DNA of 64,000 bases from Mesorhizobium sp. M4B.F.Ca.ET.058.02.1.1 (lineage in GTDB: Bacteria; Pseudomonadota; Alphaproteobacteria; Rhizobiales; Rhizobiaceae). The position numbers were made by a program, and so were the translations under genes. Location: NCBI RefSeq assembly GCF_003952505.1, contig NZ_CP034450.1:1178001-1242000 (forward strand). The letters are read 5' to 3'. Below are positions 1-8,382 of the stretch, in pieces; the stretch's first letter is position 1; every line of letters starts with the position of its first letter. The notes under the pieces were generated by a model. The model was not told the DNA's origin and did no database searches. It was given only the letters and a program-made list of their open reading frames with translations.

Positions 1-640
1 CGCCGGGACAGGCCATCAGCAGCGGCGAGTGCGTCGCCATGATCACCTGCGCGGTGCCGGACTGGTCCATCCGCCCGAGCAGCTTGAGCAGTTCGATCTG
101 GCGCGTCGGCGAAAGCGCGCTTTCCGGCTCGTCCAAGATGTAGATGCCTTGCCGACGGCAGCGCTCCTCGAAGAAGCGGATGAAGCCCTCGCCATGCGAC
201 CAGGAGAGGAAATCGGGCGGCGCACCACCAGAGTCCAGCGCCGCCTGATCGAGGTAACGAGCGACGGAGTAGAAGGACTCGGCCCGGAAGAACCAGCCGG
301 CCGTGACCTTCGGCAGCCAGTGGCCGCGCAAGGCGTTGGCCAGTGCGGTCCCGCTCTTGTCGATGGCAGCCGAATGATCGACCGGCCTGTAACCCTTGCC
401 CCCGCCGGCCTCGTCATAGCCGGCCAGCGCGCCGATGGCTTCGAGCAGCGTCGATTTGCCGGTGCCGTTCTCGCCGACGATAATGGTGATCGGCGTGGTG
501 AATTCGAACTCGAACGCGCGGCTGGCGAAGATCGGCAGGTTCCAGGGATATTGTTCCCAGTCCTCGACGCGCACCGGCTCGAGCAGGATGCGCTTGAGGT
601 AGGGCGCCTTCAGCCGCGTCAGTTGCTTGCGAGGCGCCAC
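1..640 (-). CDS. AAA family ATPase (partial, C-terminus outside window)
   Basis: The reading frame starts at a GTG at 640 and runs off the left edge, so at least 213 residues are present. A Walker A motif GENGTGKST lies at about residues 56-64. Further on there is a Walker B-like ILDEPESALSP followed by an H-loop-like ATHSP near the window edge. This is the pattern of stand-alone ABC/SMC-like predicted ATPases. The start is 8 bases after the stop of the upstream VOC gene, so it is probably co-transcribed with it. GTG was chosen because it is the only plausible start after that stop and keeps the N-terminal strand ahead of the P-loop. The cellular role cannot be told from sequence. Confidence 0.8.
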   Translation of the reverse strand, partial: MAPRKQLTRLKAPYLKRILLEPVRVEDWEQYPWNLPIFASRAFEFEFTTPITIIVGENGTGKSTLLEAIGALAGYDEAGGGKGYRPVDHSAAIDKSGTALANALRGHWLPKVTAGWFFRAESFYSVARYLDQAALDSGGAPPDFLSWSHGEGFIRFFEERCRRQGIYILDEPESALSPTRQIELLKLLGRMDQSGTAQVIMATHSPLLMACPG

Positions 641-648
641 GGGCAGCG

Positions 649-1071
649 TCAGCCTGGCAGCGAGATCGAGCCGTCTTCCGCGATCGGAAAGGCCGGATTG
701 TGGGCGACTTCCCAGACATGGCCGTCGGCATCGGCGAAATAGCCATACCAGCCGCCCCAGAAGGCGCGGCCGGCCGGTTTCACGATCCTGCCGCCAGCTT
801 TCTCGGCCATGGCAAGGACTTCATCGACTTCGGCGTCGGAGCGGGTGTTGTAGGCGAGGTAGACGGCCGACGGCGCCTTTGCAAAGCTGATGCCGGAATC
901 CTCCTCGGCGCTCTGGCGCGGGAACAGGCCGAGGATGGCGCCACCCATCTGGAAGAAGGCGACGCCCTCTGTGATCCCTTGATGGCGGGCCAGGCCCATG
1001 CCCTCATAGAAGCGCGTCGCGCGATCGAGATCGTCGGTGGCGATGGTGATGATGGAGATACGCGGTTCCAT
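649..1071 (-). CDS. VOC family protein (glyoxalase/bleomycin-resistance fold)
   Basis: This is a 140-residue single VOC unit with the typical opening RISIITIATDDLDRATRFYE and the closing module YGYFADADGHVWEVAHNP, which carries the second-half metal-ligand region. The family includes glyoxalases, dioxygenases and antibiotic-binding proteins; the substrate is unknown. The start is supported by AGGAAG about 7 bases upstream. The gene lies 25 bases after the enoyl-CoA hydratase-like gene and 8 bases before the ATPase, so the three probably form one transcript. Identification of the fold is firm; no enzymatic function is assigned. Confidence 0.85.
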   Translation of the reverse strand: MEPRISIITIATDDLDRATRFYEGMGLARHQGITEGVAFFQMGGAILGLFPRQSAEEDSGISFAKAPSAVYLAYNTRSDAEVDEVLAMAEKAGGRIVKPAGRAFWGGWYGYFADADGHVWEVAHNPAFPIAEDGSISLPG

Positions 1072-1096
1072 TCGGATCTTCCTGTTTCCGGGCGCC

Positions 1097-1918
1097 CTAC
1101 TCGTCCTTCCATTCCGGCTTGCGCTTGCCGACGAAAGCGCCGATGCCTTCCTCGGCGTCGCGCGCCAACATGTTCTCGACCATCACGCGGCCGGTGTAGG
1201 CATAAGCGTCGGCCAGCGCCATCTCGGCCTGGGCGTAGAACGCCTCCTTGCCGGTCTTGATCACCAAAGATGATTTTGAAGCAATGGTTTGCGCGTATTT
1301 GCTGACAACCTGATTCAGGTATTCGCGCGGCACGATGCGGTTGATGAGGCCGAATTCCCTGGCTGTGGCCGCGTCGATCGTCTCACCGGTCAACAGCATT
1401 TCCATGGCCTGCTTGCGCGAGACATTGCGCGACAGCGCCACCATCGGCGTCGAGCAGAACAGGCCGATGTTGACGCCCGGCGTGCAGAACGTCGCCTCGT
1501 GCGAGGCAATCGCAAGATCGCAGCTCGCGACCAATTGCAGCCCGGCGGCGGTGGCGAGGCCGTCGACCTCGGCGATGACGGGCCTGGGGTGGCGCACGAT
1601 CGCCTGCATCAACTCGGCGCAAGCGGCAAAGGTCTCTTCGAAGAAACCCCGGCCGCGATCGGCATCGCTGCGATGGGCGCTCAGTTCCTTGAGATCGTGG
1701 CCGGCGCAGAACACCTTACCGGACGCCGCGAGGATAATGACGCGGACGGATCTGTCGGATTTCGCGCGATCGAACTCGGCCATCAGCGCCGCCATCACCG
1801 CCAGCGACAAGGCATTGGCCGGCGGGCTGGCGAGCGTCAGGCGAAGAATGCCTTTGTCCAGGCTGGCGACAACAGGCCCCTCGGCGATTGCCGGCTTGAT
1901 GGCAACGACTTCAGCCAT
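1097..1918 (-). CDS. Enoyl-CoA hydratase/isomerase family protein, ECHDC3-like
   Basis: The 273-residue crotonase-fold protein has the oxyanion-hole segment FCAGHDLKEL at about residues 70-79 and the helix segment ATAAGLQLVASCDLA near 125-139. In classical enoyl-CoA hydratases two glutamates act in the GGCELA and PE segments. Here those positions read AAGLQLVAS and TPGVNIG, so both catalytic Glu appear to be absent. This matches the ECHDC3 branch, which is often annotated as a hydratase without proof of activity. The start at 1918 was preferred over an in-frame upstream start because GGAGAGG lies just ahead of it and conserved sequence begins soon after. It is the first gene of a three-gene operon. 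Confidence 0.85.
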   Translation of the reverse strand: MAEVVAIKPAIAEGPVVASLDKGILRLTLASPPANALSLAVMAALMAEFDRAKSDRSVRVIILAASGKVFCAGHDLKELSAHRSDADRGRGFFEETFAACAELMQAIVRHPRPVIAEVDGLATAAGLQLVASCDLAIASHEATFCTPGVNIGLFCSTPMVALSRNVSRKQAMEMLLTGETIDAATAREFGLINRIVPREYLNQVVSKYAQTIASKSSLVIKTGKEAFYAQAEMALADAYAYTGRVMVENMLARDAEEGIGAFVGKRKPEWKDE

Positions 1919-2102
1919 GTTCCAAACCTCTCCGCCCAATCCTTTTCGCCCTGCTGTGGCGAACTTCACAGACCATGGAACAAAAGAACTAGCACGCTGC
2001 CGATTGAAGAAAAGCCGCTAGCCGTGTTTTCTCGGCCGCAACATTTGGTCCAGGCGCCCTCGCCTTGGGTGCCCTGCCCGTCCCGCACATAGGAAATCGC
2101 CG

Positions 2103-2567
2103 ATGCCCGCTCAAAGCAATCTGAAGCCGGTGTTGACCGCGGCTGACGTCAATCGGTTGATGGAAAGCGTCTATCCGCAGGTCAACGACCAGTTTTCCTT
2201 CTATCAGGCGCTGGAGGTGTTTCCCGGCGGCTGCACCGTGCGGCTCAATGCCGATGCGCGGCATCTGCGGCCCGGCGGCACGGTTTCCGGCCCTTCGCTG
2301 TTCACGCTGGCCGATATTGGGGGCTATGTCTGCGTGCTCTCGCATGCCGGGCCGGATGCGCTGTCAGTCACCACCAACCTCAACATCAACTTCGTGCGCA
2401 AGGCCGAGGCCGGTCCGATCGACGGCCATTGCCGCATCCTGAAGCTGGGAAAAAGCCTGATGGTGTTCGACATCGACATCGTCGCCGGGCCGGACGGACA
2501 CACGGTAGCGCATGCCACAGGCACCTATTCGATCCCACCGAAACGTCCGAATGATGTGGTAAAATAA
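2103..2567 (+). CDS. PaaI-family thioesterase (hotdog fold)
   Basis: The 154-residue protein has the hotdog-fold pattern RPGGTVSGPSLFTLADIGGYV, in which the helix carries the acidic residue (D of ADIGG) usual for PaaI/YdiI-type acyl-CoA thioesterases. Strands VTTNLNINFVRKAEAG and ATGTYSIP follow. The predicted reaction is hydrolysis of an acyl- or aryl-CoA; the substrate is unknown. A ribosome site AGGAAA precedes the ATG. The gene is divergent from the enoyl-CoA hydratase-like operon across 184 bases, which may share regulation around CoA-ester metabolism (inference). Confidence 0.85.
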   Translation: MPAQSNLKPVLTAADVNRLMESVYPQVNDQFSFYQALEVFPGGCTVRLNADARHLRPGGTVSGPSLFTLADIGGYVCVLSHAGPDALSVTTNLNINFVRKAEAGPIDGHCRILKLGKSLMVFDIDIVAGPDGHTVAHATGTYSIPPKRPNDVVK

Positions 2568-2629
2568 TACCTTTTGCTCAATTCGTTGTTTTTGCTATGT
2601 TTTCCACACAAACAGAGATTTCGGTCGCC

Positions 2630-2658
2630 TTGACGCGCTGATTGCCCTCGCCTATAAG
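2630..2658 (+). promoter_or_regulatory. Sigma-70-type promoter of rplM-rpsI
   Basis: TTGACG (2630-2635) and TATAAG (2653-2658) are separated by exactly 17 bases, a near-consensus housekeeping promoter. It leaves a leader of roughly 130 bases before rplM. This is a motif match only, with no transcript evidence. Confidence 0.75.
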
Positions 2659-2794
2659 CCCTCGTGAAGCAGCGGCCCGCAACGGCCGCCGTTTTGTTAT
2701 TGGCCACGGGCGAACACCCCAGCCAATCCAAGCAACAAGAAACGCCTTTCCCTGTCGTTCGCGGGTAGGGAGGGTCCAACCGAGAGCAAGAACC

Positions 2795-3259
2795 ATGGCT
2801 ACCTTTTCGCAGAAGCCTGCGGATGTGGTGAAGAAGTGGGTGCTGATCGACGCCGAAGGTCTCGTCGTCGGCCGCCTCGCCACTGTCATCGCCAACCATC
2901 TGCGCGGCAAGCACAAGCCCACCTTCACCCCGCATGTCGACGACGGCGACAACGTCATCGTCATCAATGCCGACAAGGTGGTGTTCACCGGCAAGAAGTA
3001 CACCGACAAGGTCTACTACTGGCACACCGGCCATCCCGGCGGCATCAAGGAGCGCACCGCGCGCCAGCTGCTCGAGGGCCGTTTCCCCGAGCGCGTCGTC
3101 GAGAAGGCCGTCGAGCGCATGATCCCGCGCGGCCCGCTTGGCCGTCGCCAGATGAAGAATCTCCGCGTCTATGCAGGCGCTGAACATCCGCATGTCGCCC
3201 AGCAGCCCGTCACGCTCGACGTGGCCAAGCTGAACTCCAAGAACAAGAGGGCTTCGTAA
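2795..3259 (+). CDS. rplM: 50S ribosomal protein L13
   Basis: The 154-residue protein is a full-length L13. It has the conserved opening [24 protein letters not shown], the [22 protein letters not shown] segment and the [21 protein letters not shown] signature. L13 is an early 23S rRNA-binding protein of the large subunit. The start at [10 protein letters not shown] fits rhizobial L13 length; an upstream in-frame extension has no family resemblance. It overlaps rpsI by one base (TAATG), the standard L13-S9 operon, and is driven by the promoter at 2630-2658. Confidence 0.98.
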   Translation: MATFSQKPADVVKKWVLIDAEGLVVGRLATVIANHLRGKHKPTFTPHVDDGDNVIVINADKVVFTGKKYTDKVYYWHTGHPGGIKERTARQLLEGRFPERVVEKAVERMIPRGPLGRRQMKNLRVYAGAEHPHVAQQPVTLDVAKLNSKNKRAS

Positions 3260-3735
3260 TGGCTGAGCTTTCCTCGCTCGCAGAACTCGGGACCGCCGCT
3301 GCCGTCGCGCAGCCGGCCGCTCCCGTCCACGTCCAGAAGCTCGACAAGTCGGGCCGCGCCTATGCCACCGGCAAGCGCAAGAACGCCATCGCGCGTGTCT
3401 GGGTGAAGCCGGGCTCCGGCAAGATCGTCGTCAACGACAAGGAATTCGCGAGCTACTTCGCGCGTCCGGTGCTGCAGATGATCCTCAACCAGCCGATCAT
3501 CGCCGCCAACCGGGCTGGCCAGTACGACATCGTCGCCACCGTCATCGGCGGCGGCCTGTCCGGCCAGGCCGGTGCCGTTCGTCACGGCATCTCCAAGGCG
3601 CTGACCTACTACGAGCCGGCGCTGCGCGCCGTGCTCAAGAAGGGCGGCTTCCTGACTCGCGACAGCCGCGTCGTCGAGCGCAAGAAGTACGGCAAGGCGA
3701 AGGCCCGCCGCTCCTTCCAGTTCTCGAAGCGCTAA
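3259..3735 (+). CDS. rpsI: 30S ribosomal protein S9
   Basis: The 158-residue S9 carries the signature [19 protein letters not shown] and the very basic C-terminal tail ending [11 protein letters not shown], which reaches the P-site tRNA in ribosome structures. An N-terminal extension of about 35 residues rich in Ala and Pro precedes the core ([19 protein letters not shown]), as is usual in alphaproteobacteria. It is translationally coupled to rplM by a one-base stop/start overlap. A strong terminator follows 23 bases downstream. Confidence 0.98.
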   Translation: MAELSSLAELGTAAAVAQPAAPVHVQKLDKSGRAYATGKRKNAIARVWVKPGSGKIVVNDKEFASYFARPVLQMILNQPIIAANRAGQYDIVATVIGGGLSGQAGAVRHGISKALTYYEPALRAVLKKGGFLTRDSRVVERKKYGKAKARRSFQFSKR

Positions 3736-3758
3736 GCGCTCCGGTTTCAAGCTTTCGA

Positions 3759-3788
3759 AAGGCCGCCTTCGGGCGGCCTTTTGTTTTT
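3759..3788 (+). terminator. Rho-independent terminator after rpsI
   Basis: AAGGCCGCC and GGCGGCCTT form a perfect stem around a TTCG tetraloop, followed by TTGTTTTT. It ends the rplM-rpsI transcript and sits between these genes and the convergent LysR gene. Confidence 0.9.
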
Positions 3789-3795
3789 GGGATGC

Positions 3796-4707
3796 TCAGG
3801 GGCCGCGGCCGGCCGGTGTCTTGATGTAGTCGATGAAGGCCCGCAGCGGCGCCGGTACCAGGCGGCGCCCGGGATAATAGAGAAACGGCCCCGGAAAGCT
3901 CTGCCACCACGGCTCCAACACAGGCTCCAGCGCGCCGCTCTCGAAATGCGGGCGCACCCAGTCCTCGAACAGCCAGAGAATGCCGACACCAGCGATCGCC
4001 GCATCGACAGCGAGATCGACGCCTCCACCGATGCTAACGACCAATGGCCCCGTGGGATCGACGCGCACTACCTCGCCGTCGCGCTCGAACTCCCAGGGCG
4101 TCATGACCCCGCTCGGGAAGCGGCCGCGCACACAGGCATGGCCAAGCAGGTCGCGCGGGTGCTGCGGCCGGCCGTGCCGGTCAAGGTAGGACGGCGCAGC
4201 GGAGGTCGTGAAGCGCTGCACGCGGGGCCCGATCGGCACCGCGATCATGTCCTGCTCCAGCCGCTCGTCATAGCGGATTCCGGCGTCGCAGCCGGCCACC
4301 AGCAGATCGATGAAGTTCTCTTCGGCGATCACCTCCAGGCGAATGGCGGGATAGGCCGCGAGAAATCCCGGAACGATTTTGGGCAGCACCAGCCGCGAGG
4401 CGCTTATCGGCACGTTGAGACGCAAGGTTCCGGCGGGCCGGTCGCGAAAGCCGTTCACCACATCGAGCGCTGCTTCTACCTCGCCCAATGCGGGGCCGAG
4501 TCGCGCCAGCAGGCTGGCACCAGCCTCGGTCAAAGCAACGCTGCGCGTGGTGCGGTTGAAGAGCCTGACACCGAGCTGGGTTTCCAGACGGCGGATGGCT
4601 TCGCTGAGCGCGGAGGCGCTGCCCGCCGTCGCGCGGGCTCCTTCGCGAAAACCGCCGGCGCGCGCCACCGCCATAAACGCCTGGAGATCATTGAGATCCG
4701 CCGTCAT
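3796..4707 (-). CDS. LysR family transcriptional regulator
   Basis: The 303-residue protein has an N-terminal winged helix (about residues 3-62, with ALSEAIRRLETQLGVRLFNR as recognition helix and wing). A LysR substrate-binding domain fills the rest, including the RLNVPISASRLVLPKI and EVIAEENFIDLLVAGCDAGIR segments of the AaeR/CrgA-like branch. It is divergent from the pyridoxal reductase-like gene across 94 bases, the usual arrangement in which a LysR protein controls itself and its neighbour. The intergenic region contains GATTAT repeated 4 bases apart and A/T-rich half sites, a plausible but unproven binding site. The inducer is unknown. Confidence 0.93.
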   Translation of the reverse strand: MTADLNDLQAFMAVARAGGFREGARATAGSASALSEAIRRLETQLGVRLFNRTTRSVALTEAGASLLARLGPALGEVEAALDVVNGFRDRPAGTLRLNVPISASRLVLPKIVPGFLAAYPAIRLEVIAEENFIDLLVAGCDAGIRYDERLEQDMIAVPIGPRVQRFTTSAAPSYLDRHGRPQHPRDLLGHACVRGRFPSGVMTPWEFERDGEVVRVDPTGPLVVSIGGGVDLAVDAAIAGVGILWLFEDWVRPHFESGALEPVLEPWWQSFPGPFLYYPGRRLVPAPLRAFIDYIKTPAGRGP

Positions 4708-4801
4708 TGTTCGTCGTCCCGTACAACCTGTCCAGATTATAAGCGATTATCGAAACAGCCGACAGCGCCTATCTGCCTCGTCGACAGCAAGGAGAAACAG
4801 C

Positions 4802-5674
4802 ATGTCCAGCATCGACAAATCCGACACCTTCACACTCGGCGACCGCCTGGTCCGTCGCCTCGGCTACGGCGCCATGCAGCTCGCGGGCAAAGGCGTGTTC
4901 GGCCCGCCGAAAGACCATGACGCGGCCATCGCCGTGCTGCGCGAAGCGGTGGCGCAAGGTGTGAACCATATCGACACCAGCGACTTCTACGGCCCTTACG
5001 TCACCAACAGGCTGATCCGCGAGGCGCTATCGCCTTACCCCGACGACCTCACCATCGTCACCAAGATCGGCGCCCGTCGTGGCGAAGACGGCTCCTGGCT
5101 GCCGGCGTTCACGGCCGATGAGCTCGAGCAGGCCGTGCACGACAACCTTCGCAATCTTGGCCTCGAGGTGATGGACGTCGTCAATCTGCGCATCATGTTC
5201 GGGGTGCATGGTCCGGCGGAAGGCTCCATCGAGGCGCAGGTCACCAAGCTTGCCGAACTGCAGCGCAAAGGCCTGGTGCGCCATATCGGCTTGAGCAACG
5301 TCACCCGCACCCAAATTGCGGAGGGTCGAAAAATCTGCGACATCGCCTGCGTGCAGAACCAGTACAATCTGGCGCATCGCGACGACGACGCGCTGATCGA
5401 CGAACTGGCGCGCGCCGGCATTGCCTATGTGCCGTTCTTCCCGCTCGGCGGCTTCAACCCGCTGCAATCCTCGACCCTGTCGGGGGTGGCGGATCGGCTC
5501 GGCGCTACGCCGATGCAGGTAGCGCTGGCGTGGCTGCTGCAGCGCTCGCCCAATGTGCTTCTGATCCCCGGCACGTCGTCAGTTGCGCATCTGCGGGAAA
5601 ACCTCGCGGCGGCGGAGCTGGAACTGTCGGCGGACGTCCTGCAGGAACTGGATGGCGTGGCGAAAGCGGCGTGA
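4802..5674 (+). CDS. pdxI: Aldo/keto reductase, PdxI-like pyridoxal reductase
   Basis: The 290-residue TIM-barrel NADPH oxidoreductase has the AKR residues Asp and Tyr in HIDTSDFYGP and Lys in TIVTKIGARRGED. The usual catalytic-His position reads VVNLR, as in the PdxI (YdbC) branch. By memory it resembles E. coli PdxI along its whole length, including FTLG at the start, GYGAMQLAG, VFGPP, WLPAF and the C-terminal LLQRSPNVLLIPGTSSVAHLREN. PdxI reduces pyridoxal to pyridoxine in vitamin B6 salvage. AAGGAG lies 7 bases before the ATG. Divergence from a LysR gene suggests regulated expression. An alternative is a general aldehyde reductase. Confidence 0.85.
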   Translation: MSSIDKSDTFTLGDRLVRRLGYGAMQLAGKGVFGPPKDHDAAIAVLREAVAQGVNHIDTSDFYGPYVTNRLIREALSPYPDDLTIVTKIGARRGEDGSWLPAFTADELEQAVHDNLRNLGLEVMDVVNLRIMFGVHGPAEGSIEAQVTKLAELQRKGLVRHIGLSNVTRTQIAEGRKICDIACVQNQYNLAHRDDDALIDELARAGIAYVPFFPLGGFNPLQSSTLSGVADRLGATPMQVALAWLLQRSPNVLLIPGTSSVAHLRENLAAAELELSADVLQELDGVAKAA

Positions 5675-5680
5675 TTGGCT

Positions 5681-5866
5681 AATCTCCCCCCTCGTGGGGG
5701 AGATGGTCGGCAGGCCAGAGGGGGGCGCGAAGGAACACCATCCTCAAAGGCCTGCGATCAACAAACACCTGAAATGCGGCCGCGATTGGACCCAGCTGCT
5801 GGATAGGCTGGCGGGACAGCGCCCCCCTCTGCCCTGCCGGGCATCTCCCCCACAAGGGGGGAGATC
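5681..5866. repeat. Pair of inverted palindromic repeat units
   Basis: The left unit at 5681-5728 contains a CTCCCCC/GGGGGAG hairpin followed by a GGCAGG...AGAGGGGGGCG tail. The right unit at 5819-5866 is nearly its reverse complement. About 90 bases separate them, so the whole could fold into one large hairpin. A related pair is at 56184-56353. Such intergenic units are typical of rhizobial genomes. They fill most of the gap between pdxI and the glycerophosphodiesterase and may act as a bidirectional transcript end (inference). Confidence 0.8.
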
Positions 5867-5886
5867 AGCTGCGTCGGCGCCGGCGC

Positions 5887-6945
5887 CTAATTGATGCTCG
5901 CCGTGTGCGCCGGCTCGGCCGGCCGAGGCTGATCTGCATAAGGCACGCGAAAACCGTTCGCTGCGAGCCATTCTATCGCCGCCTTAGGCTCATCGGTCTG
6001 GATGATGCTGGCGCCGCGCTCGGCCCAGAACCCCCAGGTCTCGCGCGGCAGGCTGGCAGCGACAGCCAACTCGTCGCCGCGGCCGCCGGAGAGGTAGCCG
6101 CCAGGCTTATTGACGATGGCGTAGGTGTCGGCCCAGATGTGCCAGCCGCCGCGCACGGCAGAAGCCCGCATGCGATTGCTGAACAGCGGTCCGCCCGTCT
6201 CGGTCAACGTCTCGCCGCCAGCCCGCCAATTGATCAGTTCGATCGCACCCGGAGAAAAGACCCGGCGGACCTTCTCGGCGAAAGCGGCGTCACGCACGGC
6301 GTCATCGGCGATGATCGGCATGAACTGGAAGCCGCCGCCGATGGCGTCGATCGCCGCCTTGACTGTGTCGATCCGCTGCTGGTTCCAGAGGTTCTCCTTG
6401 ACGATGACCTGATCGGCCATGCCGAGATCGCGGGCAACCGCGATCATGCCGGGCAAGGCCCGAACGTCGAGCTTGTTGTCCAGATTGATCAGGATCCGGT
6501 CCCTGGTCGCCAGGAGCATCTCGCGCAGCGTCGAAACCGGCTCACTGGTGACAGCGCCAGTGCCTTCGAGGACCAGCCGGCATTCCTTCAGCTCGGCGAC
6601 CGTGTAGCCGACCACCTCGCCCTTGCAGTTGGTGGTGCGGTCGAGCCAGCTGTCATGCATGACGACGAACTCGCCGTCCTTCGAGCGGCGGATGTCGACC
6701 TCGACGATCTCGGCGCCGAGCGCGATCGAGGCTTCGACAGCGGCAAGCGAGTTTTCCGGATAGAGCGTCTTGCCGGCCTGCATGCCGCCGGCGCGGTGCG
6801 CCGCCACCATCACATGGTCGCGCCACTGGTTGGCATGCTCGAAGCGGTCGAGGATCTGCCTGGCGCGCGTTTCGCCGGCCAAGGCATGGCCGATCGAGAC
6901 CGCAAGCGCCGCGGAAAGCAGAAGGCCTTGCCAGATGGTACGCAT
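5887..6945 (-). CDS. Exported glycerophosphodiester phosphodiesterase family protein
   Basis: The 352-residue protein starts with a signal peptide (RTIWQGLLLSAALAVSIGHALAG). It then shows GDPD-family active-site segments: AHRAGG, PENSLAAVEASIALGAEIVEVDIRRSKDGE and VMHDSWLDRTTN, which supply the His, Glu, Asp and His ligands. The enzyme would hydrolyse glycerophosphodiesters or related lipids in the periplasm to glycerol phosphate and an alcohol. The chosen start has GGAG upstream and gives a clean signal peptide; an in-frame upstream extension does not. It is monocistronic as far as can be seen, with inverted repeats just downstream. Confidence 0.88.
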   Translation of the reverse strand: MRTIWQGLLLSAALAVSIGHALAGETRARQILDRFEHANQWRDHVMVAAHRAGGMQAGKTLYPENSLAAVEASIALGAEIVEVDIRRSKDGEFVVMHDSWLDRTTNCKGEVVGYTVAELKECRLVLEGTGAVTSEPVSTLREMLLATRDRILINLDNKLDVRALPGMIAVARDLGMADQVIVKENLWNQQRIDTVKAAIDAIGGGFQFMPIIADDAVRDAAFAEKVRRVFSPGAIELINWRAGGETLTETGGPLFSNRMRASAVRGGWHIWADTYAIVNKPGGYLSGGRGDELAVAASLPRETWGFWAERGASIIQTDEPKAAIEWLAANGFRVPYADQPRPAEPAHTASIN

Positions 6946-7040
6946 CAAGAATCGCTCCGTTCCGGATGGAACCCCGGTTAGGCGATGCGCATGACAAGCC
7001 GGTGAACGAAGCCGGCTATGGGCTTGAACGGATTGGCTTC

Positions 7041-8258
7041 TCAGATCCGCTTGGCGAGCCGCCGGAACCAGGCCAGGGCCGGCATTTCGACGAAGCGCCA
7101 GGTGCACCAGGACACGGCGATGGTGGCGACAAGCATCGCAAGGATCGCGGCGAGGCCCACCCCCGGCAGGTCGGCGCCGAAGCCGGTTGCGTGGTCGCCG
7201 CGCAGCACGATGTCGCCGAGCAGGTGGAGCCCGAACTTGCGCTCCACCAGCCCGCCGACATTGATCATGCGCGCCTGCACGAAGATGTGGACCATGTAGA
7301 TGGAATAGGAGAGCGCGCCCAGCATCAGCATCGGCCGGGTGCGCAGGAAGGCGCTGATCCAGCCTCCCTCATGCGCAAAGAGGTAGAGCGCCAGCGCAAA
7401 CACCAAGGGAGCGGCGATGCCGGCATCGTTGTCGCCGGCCAGCGCGACGAAAACACCGATCACCGCGATCATCGCCATCTCGGCCGCCGTCCAGGCGAGC
7501 CGCGCCCTGGCGTCGCCGGCAAGCGCCTGTCGCGCCTCTGCAATGGAATCGTGCTGAAACCATGCCAGGAGCGCGCCGAGCGAGAAGCCGTAGAGGCAGC
7601 GGATGAAGCCAAAGTCGAAGGACACGTCCATATGCCTGTGAGAGAAGGCAAGCAGGAAAAGCGGCGCGGTGACGGCGGCGGCCACAAGCCAGATCCAGCT
7701 GCGCCGGCCCGTCGTGAAGACAATGGCGGCAAACAGCAGATAGGCGAAGAATTCGGCCGAGATGCTCCAGCTCGGGGCGTTCCAGCTCAGATGATCCTCG
7801 ACACCCATGCCTTGCAGCAGGAAGAGATTGGTGGCGAGGCTGTTGAGGTCGAAGCCCCCGGTGAAGGGCTCGGCACCCGTGCCGCGCAACTGCGGCAAAA
7901 TGAGCCGCAGTTCCTCGAAGGCGGAGAAGGCTGCCAGCATCAGCAGATGCAGCGGATAGATGCGGCCGAAGCGGACGGGCACGAAGCGGGCAAGCTCGAC
8001 CGGCTCGCTGAGCCGGCTGCCATAGGAGCTGGCGATGACGAAGCCGGAGAGCACGAAGAAGAAATCCACGAACAGATAGGACCCGCCGACAAAGGCGCTC
8101 TGCGAGATCAGCGAGTCGGTCGGGAAATGGAACAATGCCACGAGCAACGCGCAGATGCCGCGCCAGGAATCCAGCACCAGGAAACGCTCGCCCGCCACGG
8201 TGCCGGTCCGGGTCGCCGCGGGCATGTGCGCGGGGTTGAGAAAGGCGGTCTGCGTCAT
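7041..8258 (-). CDS. Acyltransferase 3 family membrane protein (OafA/YrhL-like)
   Basis: This 405-residue multi-pass inner-membrane protein opens with the acyltransferase-3 motif FLVLDSWRGICALLVALFHF, in which the RG and the His are conserved. FVDFFFVLSGFVIASSYGSRL and the later WSISAEFFAYLLF follow, with about ten hydrophobic segments. The family transfers acetyl or other acyl groups to surface sugars, LPS or exopolysaccharide. The start at MTQTAFLNPAHM was chosen on AGGA spacing and where family similarity begins. It is divergent from speB across 124 bases. The substrate is unknown; the exopolysaccharide cluster 6 kb away is one candidate partner. Confidence 0.88.
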   Translation of the reverse strand: MTQTAFLNPAHMPAATRTGTVAGERFLVLDSWRGICALLVALFHFPTDSLISQSAFVGGSYLFVDFFFVLSGFVIASSYGSRLSEPVELARFVPVRFGRIYPLHLLMLAAFSAFEELRLILPQLRGTGAEPFTGGFDLNSLATNLFLLQGMGVEDHLSWNAPSWSISAEFFAYLLFAAIVFTTGRRSWIWLVAAAVTAPLFLLAFSHRHMDVSFDFGFIRCLYGFSLGALLAWFQHDSIAEARQALAGDARARLAWTAAEMAMIAVIGVFVALAGDNDAGIAAPLVFALALYLFAHEGGWISAFLRTRPMLMLGALSYSIYMVHIFVQARMINVGGLVERKFGLHLLGDIVLRGDHATGFGADLPGVGLAAILAMLVATIAVSWCTWRFVEMPALAWFRRLAKRI

Positions 8259-8382
8259 GATGATACAATCCTGTGTTGTCGTGGCACTCGCCGAACGCCA
8301 TTTCCGTTTCCCCACTCTGTGACTGGCATGTTGCGTGCCGGTTCTGTAGTTGTGGCAGCCCGATGAAAACCGAGGATCCGTA

